DNA of 5,880 bases from Lysobacterales bacterium (lineage in GTDB: Bacteria > Pseudomonadota > Gammaproteobacteria > Xanthomonadales > SZUA-36): assembly GCA_026193295.1 (NCBI GenBank), contig JAPHSB010000076.1:1-5880 (forward strand), in the 5' to 3' direction. The translations under genes were made by a program, and so were the position numbers. This document shows positions 1 to 5,404 of this stretch, one piece after another. Each line of letters begins with the position of its first letter. Position 1 is the first letter of the stretch. Under the pieces are notes generated by a model. That model had not been told where the DNA came from. It worked only from the letters and a program-made list of their open reading frames with translations, and made no database searches.

Positions 1-267
1 GCCCGTCAGGGTGACGGAGGCAGGAACATTTGCCTGCGTCCAGCTCTCCCCACCATCTTCCGAACCCAGGATCACGCCGTGTTCGCCGACCGCCACGAAA
101 CCGTTCTCACCCCGCGGAGTGACATCGAGCAGCAGCGCCCGGGTGGCGATTCCGCTCTGCACCGCAGGCAAATCGAGCAGGTCAATCGCCGATGCAGGGG
201 GGGCAATACCCATGGTCGCTAACGCCAGCAGCGCGAGCAGGAACTTGAACTTGATAGAGTTAGTCAT
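1..267 (-). CDS. Exported YCF48-like / Asp-box repeat protein, N-terminal part (runs off left edge)
   Basis: Reading leftwards from the ATG at 267-265 there are 89 open codons to the window edge. The N-terminus is a clear Sec signal peptide: a short Lys-containing n-region, a Leu/Ala-rich core at about residues 9-22, and an Ala-Ser-Ala site with cleavage likely after Ala27. At residues 69-76 the protein reads SEDGGESW, an Asp-box (BNR-type) motif as found in the beta-propeller blades of YCF48/HCF136-like proteins. The segment FVAVGEHGVILGS just before it is the usual strand that leads into such a box. The protein is therefore predicted to be a periplasmic or secreted beta-propeller. Proteins of this type are often encoded beside DUF1302, DUF1329 and MMPL transporter genes, which fits the context; their biochemical role is not established. 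No good Shine-Dalgarno lies before the ATG. The gene follows a terminator, so it may have its own promoter or depend on read-through. Confidence 0.82.
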   Translation of the reverse strand, partial: MTNSIKFKFLLALLALATMGIAPPASAIDLLDLPAVQSGIATRALLLDVTPRGENGFVAVGEHGVILGSEDGGESWTQANVPASVTLTG

Positions 268-324
268 TGGTTTACACCAAGGTTGGGTTCACTGATGCTG
301 ACGTAACGCAGGCCAGAAAACAAG

Positions 325-356
325 GCCTGGAGCCGGCACAAAGGCCGGCTCCAGGC
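325..356 (-). terminator. Intrinsic terminator after the DUF1329 gene
   Basis: A perfect 13-base inverted repeat (GCCTGGAGCCGGC and its complement) flanks a 6-base loop at 338-343. On the minus strand the stem is followed at once by CTTGTTTTCT, a T-rich tract. The other strand has no T-tract, so it acts on leftward transcription only. It lies 15 bases past the DUF1329 stop codon (372-374) and about 58 bases before the YCF48-like start, so it should end or strongly reduce transcription between them. Confidence 0.85.
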
Positions 357-371
357 TCCGGTCGCACGAAA

Positions 372-1739
372 CTACTTCTTGCCCAGGCGCCGCAGGGCAC
401 TCGTATCGTAATCGCTGCGGCTCTTCTGCAGATCGAAGCGCGCCGGCCGCTTCTCTTCATTGGTCAGGCCAAGTGTCAGGTAACGGCCGTCGTTCAGGTC
501 GACCACCGTTTCTACATTCAGCCAGGGCACCTTCTTGTCGTAAAACTGGATGTTGTGTGCCTCGCCGACACGCCACAGTTGCATCTGGCCGTCGTACTGG
601 TCCTTGAGGGCGATCTGCCAGGAATCCTCGTCGATGAAGAATACGCGCTTGGCATAGATGTGCCGGGCGCCCTCTTTCAGCGTCGCCTCGATCTCATAGA
701 CGCGGTGGAGTTCGTAGCGCGCGTAATCCTGGTTCATGTGACCCTTCAGATGCAGGTCTTCGTATTTCAGCTCGGGCGAATGCATGATGTACGCATTGTA
801 CGGGATGTACATTTCCCGCTTGCCAACAAGCTTCCAGTCATAGCGGTCGGGCGCCCCGTTGAACACGTCGAAATCATCCGCGGTACGCGTGCCGTCCGAA
901 CCCTGGCCGGGACCGTCGTAGGCGACCTGAGGCGCTCTGCGTACCCGCCTCTGGCCGGCGTTGTACAGCCACGCGCGGCGGGTGTCTGTCACCTGGTCAA
1001 CCGTTTCATGCACCAGCAACACCGTACCGGTCAGCTGCGGTGGAGAGTGAATGGCATAGGTGAAGTAGACCAGCACGTTGCGGTCCTTGACCGGGTCCTT
1101 GCCTTCGCTGAGGAAATCGGGCCAGGTGAAGGTGTCGGTGATCTGCACCGGCACGTACGCGCCGTTCGCCTGCACAGGAACCTGAACATAAGTGCGTTCC
1201 GCGTTGCCGCCGCGATAGCGGGTCAGGTGGTTCCACAGAATTTCGTACACGTTCTGCGGAATCGGAAACGCGTGCGCCACTTCGAAGTTGATCACGCCGT
1301 TGCCGTCGTTCACCAGCTCCGCCGTCATGCCGTTCTTGCGCACCTTCTCGTAAACGTCGTCCGGCAGGGCCGTGGTGCGGCGGGTCTGGAAGACGTTCAT
1401 CTTGTAGGTGTCGGGGTACTTTTTGAACAGCGCCACCTGGCCCGGCGCCAGCTTGTCGGCGTACTGATCGACGTTGGCGGCCGTGATCGTGAACAGGGGC
1501 TGGTCATCGGGGAATGGATTGACATAGAACCCCCCCTCGACAAATCCGGGCGGAGCCTCTGTGAGCCCGCCAGTCCAGGCAGGGATGGTGCCATCGGCAT
1601 TACCTGCTTTCTCGGAGCCCATGGGCGTCAGATCCTGGCCTAGCCGCGCCAGTTCGGATTCCGGCACCTTGGCGACCGCAGTGGTCACGCTCAGCGCCAG
1701 TGCTGCGCACAGTGCAGCTTTTTTATATATATGTTTCAT
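372..1739 (-). CDS. DUF1329 family exported protein
   Basis: This encodes 455 residues from the ATG at 1739-1737. An AAGGAG Shine-Dalgarno (1754-1749) sits 9 bases upstream, which settles the start; a TTG 18 bases earlier would put that Shine-Dalgarno inside the gene. The signal peptide has a Lys-rich n-region, an Ala/Leu core and Ala-Val-Ala at 21-23, with cleavage likely after Ala23. The only cysteine near it (Cys11) is preceded by Leu, so there is no lipobox. The mature N-terminus carries the DUF1329 hallmark LTPMGSEKAGNADG..IPAWTGG (residues 37-58). Other family-typical stretches are FPIPQNVYEILWNHLTRYRG and the central RRAWLYNAGQRRVRR. The length is normal for the family. DUF1329 proteins are periplasmic or outer-membrane-associated, have been likened to LolA/LolB-type lipoprotein-sorting folds, and nearly always pair with DUF1302. 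Function is unproven. The gene lies 33 bases after DUF1302, in the same operon. Confidence 0.93.
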   Translation of the reverse strand: MKHIYKKAALCAALALSVTTAVAKVPESELARLGQDLTPMGSEKAGNADGTIPAWTGGLTEAPPGFVEGGFYVNPFPDDQPLFTITAANVDQYADKLAPGQVALFKKYPDTYKMNVFQTRRTTALPDDVYEKVRKNGMTAELVNDGNGVINFEVAHAFPIPQNVYEILWNHLTRYRGGNAERTYVQVPVQANGAYVPVQITDTFTWPDFLSEGKDPVKDRNVLVYFTYAIHSPPQLTGTVLLVHETVDQVTDTRRAWLYNAGQRRVRRAPQVAYDGPGQGSDGTRTADDFDVFNGAPDRYDWKLVGKREMYIPYNAYIMHSPELKYEDLHLKGHMNQDYARYELHRVYEIEATLKEGARHIYAKRVFFIDEDSWQIALKDQYDGQMQLWRVGEAHNIQFYDKKVPWLNVETVVDLNDGRYLTLGLTNEEKRPARFDLQKSRSDYDTSALRRLGKK

Positions 1740-1748
1740 TTGAGTTAA

Positions 1749-1754
1749 CTCCTT
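1749..1754 (-). promoter_or_regulatory. Ribosome binding site that fixes the DUF1329 start
   Basis: AAGGAG on the minus strand, 9 bases before the ATG at 1739-1737. It partly overlaps a perfect 10-base palindrome (GAGTTAACTC, 1742-1751). Confidence 0.75.
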
Positions 1755-1772
1755 CAAAAGCTGAATGCGTGA

Positions 1773-3602
1773 TCAGAAATCCATCGAAACCGAGAGTGCG
1801 TAGAAGTCCCGGTCCGTCTGCGTATTGGCAAAACCGCCCGAGAACACGGTGTAGGCAATGCTGGCCCGGTACTTGGTCAGGTAGTTGGCGCCCAGCGCCA
1901 CGCTAAAGGCCTTGCGGCCGTCGATGAAAGTCGGCGTCGGCGAGGTGCCATCGACGTCGTGCGCCCAGGCGATGCTGGGGGTCAGCTCGACACCGGCAAA
2001 CACGTTGGGGTAGGCGGCAGCGGCCCGAATCCGGTAGCCCCAGGAGTTGGAGGTCACAAATCCTTCATCGCTGGGTCCGTTCAGGACTGTTTTCGGCGCA
2101 CCGAACAGGGAGTTTCGCCCGTAGGGCATGACCTCGAGACCGGGCAGATCGTTGACCCCGATCCAGGCTACTTCGCCGATCAGGGTGACGCGCTCGGCGC
2201 CGAGGCCCTGGTCCCAGAAATACAGAGCGGTGGTTTGCGCCTGGGTAACGTCGAAACGATCCCAGCCGAGCGCCAGGTTGTCGCCCGTCGGGTTCGCCGC
2301 GAATCCCCCGAACGCCGCGCAGGCGCGCGCGCCCATCTGCCCGTACGCCAGCGGGTTGACTGGGCAGGCGGCCCCCTGGGTTACCAGCGTGCCCAGGCCG
2401 CCTTGCAGGATGGTCGTGCTGTTCACAGACACCGGCAAGTCCTGCTTGTAGCTGACTTCGCCGGACACGGCGACAGCCCCGATGTTGGTGGCGAAACTCA
2501 GACCCCAGATGTCGATGTCTTCCGGATATTGGACCCGATAGTAAACGGGTACGGGGTTACCGCCGAGAACGGACTGTGACGTCCCGGCCAGCGTGTAGTT
2601 GATGGCCAGGACCGGCGTTCTGCTGTGCAAGCGCTGGTAGTAAAGGCCAAACTCGGTATCGATGGCTTCGAGGTAATTGCGCAGGGCCAGGCCGAATTGC
2701 CCGCTGTCACTTGCATAGTCCACGAACGGATCCTTGTAGACGCTGTTGATGCCCTGCAGGATGCGGTCGGGTAAAAAGACGCCCGGAGCCACCTCGGCAT
2801 CCGGTACGGTTGCCTGGTTACAGCCCTTTGCCACGAAGTCCAGGTCGGAAAAGTAGGTGCCGCAACCGTCGATAACCGTTTCTTCCCACTTGAACTGGTA
2901 AAAGCCCTCGAGACTGAACCCCGCGGGTAAGCCGAGGTTGCCATAAACGAGGGCCACCGGCAGCAGACCTTCCTTGATTTCGGCGCCGGGCCGACGGAAA
3001 GCCGAAACGTCAATCGGGTTGAGCACGTTGATGCCCTGGATAAAGGTCGCTTCGCCCCAGTTCACCACCTGGCGGCCGAGGCGCAGGTCCAGCGGCGTGC
3101 TACCGAGCTCAAAATCGCCATAAACGAACAGGTCAAGCAGTTCGAGGCCCTTGAACTTGGCGTAATTGGCGAAATCTTCATCGTTCAGCTTGCTGTTCGC
3201 CTGGTAGTTGTTGGCCGCATGGCCATGCGGCTGACTACCGTCAGCAAGTTCGAAATCGTACCAATACTTGATGCGGCCGAAGGCGCCGAACTGGCCGTTG
3301 TCTATTCCGATTTCCGAGGTGCCCTTGATGATGTTCGAGAACACATCGCCCTTGTCGAAGTTCAGGTTGCCGTCGTCATCGGCACCAATGTACCCTGTGC
3401 CGCCGTTGCCCCTGCCGATCAGCCTGGGATCACTGTCCTCAGCGCGACCGGAAATGCCGTAGGAGATCGTGTTGTCCCAACTACCCGACCAGTCACCCCA
3501 GTCAAAGGTCACCGCATGCGCCGGTGACGATACCGCCAGCGCTGCGCCGATTGCCAGGCATGTCGCCCGCAACCTCAAGCCTGTACCCGGTCTGATATTC
3601 AT
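1773..3602 (-). CDS. DUF1302 family outer-membrane beta-barrel protein
   Basis: This encodes 609 residues from the ATG at 3602-3600, with a strong Shine-Dalgarno (GGAGGAGA, core 9 bases upstream). The signal peptide has an Arg-rich n-region, an Ala-rich core and Ala-His-Ala at 28-30, with cleavage after Ala30. The mature protein starts with the family-like FDWGDWSGSWDNTISYG strand. The best diagnostic block is RLGRQVVNWGEATF around residues 174-187 (Trp182), followed by GINVLNPIDVSAFRRPG. The rest alternates amphipathic aromatic strands with Gly/Asp/Asn-rich loops. The chain ends in VSMDF, with the C-terminal Phe typical of BAM-assembled barrels. The mature chain has only four cysteines, in two close pairs (247/261 and 413/428). 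It is first gene of an operon with DUF1329. The family is uncharacterised; transport of hydrophobic molecules across the outer membrane is inferred from fold and company. Confidence 0.93.
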   Translation of the reverse strand: MNIRPGTGLRLRATCLAIGAALAVSSPAHAVTFDWGDWSGSWDNTISYGISGRAEDSDPRLIGRGNGGTGYIGADDDGNLNFDKGDVFSNIIKGTSEIGIDNGQFGAFGRIKYWYDFELADGSQPHGHAANNYQANSKLNDEDFANYAKFKGLELLDLFVYGDFELGSTPLDLRLGRQVVNWGEATFIQGINVLNPIDVSAFRRPGAEIKEGLLPVALVYGNLGLPAGFSLEGFYQFKWEETVIDGCGTYFSDLDFVAKGCNQATVPDAEVAPGVFLPDRILQGINSVYKDPFVDYASDSGQFGLALRNYLEAIDTEFGLYYQRLHSRTPVLAINYTLAGTSQSVLGGNPVPVYYRVQYPEDIDIWGLSFATNIGAVAVSGEVSYKQDLPVSVNSTTILQGGLGTLVTQGAACPVNPLAYGQMGARACAAFGGFAANPTGDNLALGWDRFDVTQAQTTALYFWDQGLGAERVTLIGEVAWIGVNDLPGLEVMPYGRNSLFGAPKTVLNGPSDEGFVTSNSWGYRIRAAAAYPNVFAGVELTPSIAWAHDVDGTSPTPTFIDGRKAFSVALGANYLTKYRASIAYTVFSGGFANTQTDRDFYALSVSMDF

Positions 3603-3611
3603 AATTGATTT

Positions 3612-3618
3612 CTCCTCC
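3612..3618 (-). promoter_or_regulatory. Ribosome binding site of the DUF1302 gene
   Basis: GGAGGAG on the minus strand, 9 bases before the ATG at 3602. It is the strongest leftward Shine-Dalgarno in the window and supports this start. Confidence 0.8.
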
Positions 3619-3620
3619 AG

Positions 3621-3636
3621 ACGATGCGTGCGTCGT
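3621..3636. repeat. 16-base near-palindrome just upstream of the DUF1302 ribosome binding site (possible operator)
   Basis: ACGATGCGTGCGTCGT reads the same on both strands except for one T/G pair. It abuts the Shine-Dalgarno of DUF1302, so a bound regulator or the folded RNA could affect that operon. The regulator is unknown, and chance occurrence is possible. Confidence 0.35.
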
Positions 3637-3687
3637 TTTCTTGATTGAAGTGTCGTCCCGCCCTGGGACAGGAATCCGAAGAATATG

Positions 3688-3717
3688 CCTATTCCCTCAA
3701 CGTACCATCCTATCCCT
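3688..3717. repeat. Two direct repeats, CCTATTCCCT and CCTATCCCT, 21 bases apart
   Basis: Copies lie at 3688-3697 and 3709-3717 and differ by one T. On the minus strand they read AGGGATAGG then AGGGAATAGG. Start-to-start spacing is 21 bases, two DNA turns, as in tandem sites for activators such as the AraC/XylS family. They lie about 90-115 bases upstream of the DUF1302 start and 170-200 upstream of WS/DGAT. An activator site is inferred; no adjacent regulator gene is visible. Confidence 0.35.
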
Positions 3718-3837
3718 TACGATCGTTACTGAAAAGTCTCAAAGCTGATAGGAGGGGTGCGCAATGCGGCCATAATGACGCAGATCAACTGTTCCTTCAC
3801 CCCATCCCCGCACGATGGCGTCCAATTTTAGCGTTAT

Positions 3838-3856
3838 TAGCAGCTTGTGCTAGCAT
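3838..3856 (+). promoter_or_regulatory. Candidate extended -10 with overlapping inverted repeat, upstream of WS/DGAT
   Basis: TGCTAGCAT at 3848-3856 resembles an extended -10 (TG-N then TAGCAT, four of six consensus bases). The sequence 17 bases upstream (3828-3833, TTAGCG) is a poor -35. An inverted repeat, TAGCA-N5-TGCTA (3838-3852), overlaps the element and could be an operator. Transcription would start near 3863, leaving a short leader before the GTG at 3888. Weak evidence. Confidence 0.25.
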
Positions 3857-3874
3857 TCCCAATCCCGGCAGCGC

Positions 3875-3879
3875 AAGGA
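3875..3879 (+). promoter_or_regulatory. Ribosome binding site that selects the GTG start of WS/DGAT
   Basis: AAGGA lies 8 bases before the GTG at 3888-3890. The conserved family N-terminus begins exactly at this GTG, so site and protein agree. Confidence 0.75.
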
Positions 3880-3887
3880 ACAGCTCG

Positions 3888-5273
3888 GTGAGAAAGCTCT
3901 CGGCCCTCGACCTCGCCTTCTTTCTGGCCGAATCGGAAGGCAGCCCAAAACATGTGGCCGGACTGATGCTGTTCCAGAAACCTGCCGGGAACCGGCGCGA
4001 TTTCGGGCGCCGACTGGTCGACGAACTCAGGCAGCATGACCAGCCGACCGAGCCGTTCAACCTTGTCATCCAGTTTGCTGGACTGTCCGGGCCCCACTGG
4101 CAGCCGGCACGGTCCTTCGATATCGAACAGCACGTGTTCTATCACCGGCCGCGAAAGTCGAGCACCTGGCTGCAGGTCAAGGACTTCGCAGCCAGCCTGC
4201 ACGAACCGGTCATGGACCGCTCGCGTCCGCTGTGGGAGTACCACCTGATCGACGGTATCGAAGGCGGCCGCTTCGCCGTGTATTTCCGCGTACACCATGC
4301 TTACGCCGACGGCATGACGATGACCACGTGGCTGCAGAAGACCCTGAGCGACTCACCCGACGACAAGGTGCTGAGGCCTGTGTGGACCATGCCGGTGACT
4401 CGTTCCCGCCCCAAACAGGACACGCGCCTGTCCCTGGCCGGTGGACTGCGAAGCCTGGGCACCCTGTCCATGTCGCAACTCATGACAGCTGGCGGCATGG
4501 CCAAACTGGCCGCGCAGCAGGTGCTGGAGCGCGCAGGAGTGACCCGCAAGGCCTTCCCATTGCAATTCAATACCACCCACGAGACGCCGCTGACCGGCAG
4601 CGCGACCGCGGGACGCAGCATCGCCACGGCCTTTCTCGACATGGGCGAGGTCAAGAATGTCTGCGCGGCGAATCGCGCCACGCTGAACCACGTGGCGCTG
4701 GCCTGCATCGACGGTGCCCTGCACCGTTACCTGGCGGATATCGACTGCCCGGTGGACCATCCGCTGACCATCCAGATGCCGGTAAACCTGCGCAAGGACG
4801 GCAAAGACAAGGCCGGAAACATGGTGGGTGTCGCGCTGGTGGAACTGGCCAACCCAACCGAAGACCCTATCCGACGACTGCAGGAGATCGGCCACTCGCT
4901 GGATAAGGTACGCAACCAGGTCGACAGCGTACCCGGCGACGCCATGCAGCAATACACGGTCATCTCGGCTCTGACGGCAGAATTTATCGACAAGCTCGGT
5001 CTCAGCGACCGCATCCCGGCGACCGGCCACACGCTGGTATCCAATGTTCCCGGGCCGGTGCAGACGCTCTACCTCTGGGGCGCCCGTCTCGAACAGAACT
5101 ACCCGATCAGCATCCTGGTGCCCGGCCTGAGGATGAACATCACAATGTTCAGCTGCAGCGGTATCCTCAATTTCGGTATCGTCGCGACCAGGGACGTGGA
5201 GCGGCTGGACCTGCTTGCGGACTACATCGAGGACGAGTTCAGACGGACCGAGAAGGCCGTTGGCACCGCGTGA
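3888..5273 (+). CDS. Wax ester synthase / acyl-CoA:diacylglycerol acyltransferase (WS/DGAT)
   Basis: Starting at GTG 3888 the gene encodes 461 residues, normal for bacterial WS/DGAT. The start is chosen because AAGGA sits 8 bases upstream and because the protein then opens with the family N-terminus (RKLSALDLAFFLAE...HVAGLMLF); starting at the first in-frame ATG would lose it. The catalytic motif HHxxxDG is intact as HHAYADG (residues 136-142; His137 is the expected base). The PLW motif is present at 114-116. The C-terminal DUF1298 part has the NVPGP signature at 386-390. The family joins acyl-CoA to fatty alcohols (wax esters) or diacylglycerol (triacylglycerol) at the inner membrane and lipid-body surface. 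One oddity is that the usual Asn-Asp motif reads Asn267-His268. The true acceptor cannot be read from sequence. The gene is divergent from the DUF1302 operon, with GMC oxidoreductase 131 bases downstream on the same strand. Confidence 0.92.
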   Translation: MRKLSALDLAFFLAESEGSPKHVAGLMLFQKPAGNRRDFGRRLVDELRQHDQPTEPFNLVIQFAGLSGPHWQPARSFDIEQHVFYHRPRKSSTWLQVKDFAASLHEPVMDRSRPLWEYHLIDGIEGGRFAVYFRVHHAYADGMTMTTWLQKTLSDSPDDKVLRPVWTMPVTRSRPKQDTRLSLAGGLRSLGTLSMSQLMTAGGMAKLAAQQVLERAGVTRKAFPLQFNTTHETPLTGSATAGRSIATAFLDMGEVKNVCAANRATLNHVALACIDGALHRYLADIDCPVDHPLTIQMPVNLRKDGKDKAGNMVGVALVELANPTEDPIRRLQEIGHSLDKVRNQVDSVPGDAMQQYTVISALTAEFIDKLGLSDRIPATGHTLVSNVPGPVQTLYLWGARLEQNYPISILVPGLRMNITMFSCSGILNFGIVATRDVERLDLLADYIEDEFRRTEKAVGTA

Positions 5274-5327
5274 ATGCGCCATTCGGACAACCAGGGGATG
5301 CCCGGCGGACAGCCTGACCGGACTGCA

Positions 5328-5356
5328 TTGAGCCGACAGGCAGACTGTGCTTTGAT
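5328..5356 (+). promoter_or_regulatory. Candidate sigma-70 promoter for the GMC oxidoreductase gene
   Basis: TTGAGC (5328-5333, four of six matches to TTGACA), a 17-base spacer, then TTTGAT (5351-5356, four of six matches to TATAAT), preceded directly by TGC as an extended -10. Transcription would begin near 5363, about 42 bases before the ATG at 5405. A small hairpin (GCCCG-TCC-CGGGC, 5366-5378) would fall in this leader. This suggests the gene can be expressed apart from WS/DGAT. Confidence 0.4.
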
Positions 5357-5404
5357 TGAGGGAGAGCCCGTCCCGGGCAATCCCAGACAACGGCAGGACG
5401 AGCG

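Larger units (their letters stand above)
3603..3887. other. Divergent intergenic region between the DUF1302 operon and WS/DGAT
   Basis: These 285 bases separate two divergent start codons and must hold the promoters of both transcription units unless they lie inside coding sequence. I found no convincing -35/-10 pair for the leftward operon. Listed separately are the near-palindrome at 3621-3636, the direct repeats at 3688-3717 and the extended -10 with overlapping inverted repeat at 3838-3856. The frame of the WS/DGAT gene happens to stay open back to a TTG at 3645, but the added residues do not look like part of that family. Confidence 0.7.

Noticed and set aside
267..1643. Open plus-strand frame of 458 codons opposite the DUF1329 gene
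   Set aside because: It is a shadow of the DUF1329 codon pattern in GC-rich DNA. It has no recognisable domain, no good ribosome binding site, and reads across the terminator hairpin.
1719..1733. AT-rich run TTTTTTATATATATG at the start of DUF1329
   Set aside because: It encodes His-Ile-Tyr-Lys-Lys of the signal peptide. It resembles a -10 region, but no -35 sits at proper spacing, and low structure near a start codon is an adequate explanation.
1742..1751. Perfect 10-base palindrome GAGTTAACTC between DUF1302 and DUF1329
   Set aside because: It is short, has no loop, and overlaps the Shine-Dalgarno. There is no second copy nearby to support an operator.
1740..1757. TTG start giving DUF1329 six more residues
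   Set aside because: The AAGGAG Shine-Dalgarno would lie within the gene, and the ATG at 1739 gives correct spacing and a normal signal peptide.
2498..3013. Alternative minus-strand frame of 171 codons within the DUF1302 gene
   Set aside because: The DUF1302 frame is uninterrupted across it and carries the family features. This frame is a Ser/Arg/Thr-rich shadow.
3655..3669. Inverted repeat GTCCC-N5-GGGAC upstream of the DUF1302 gene
   Set aside because: A 5-base stem with no T-tract is expected often by chance in this base composition.
3645..3887. 81-codon in-frame extension of WS/DGAT from TTG, containing a lipobox-like LLAAC stretch
   Set aside because: Family members begin at the RKLSALD segment, the AAGGA site is correctly placed for GTG 3888, and no good start codon with a ribosome binding site precedes the lipobox-like stretch. 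It is best explained as chance openness.
4353..5390. Open minus-strand frame of 345 codons opposite the WS/DGAT gene
   Set aside because: The plus strand carries all WS/DGAT motifs here. The antisense product is a low-complexity His/Arg/Val-rich shadow without a domain or a ribosome binding site.
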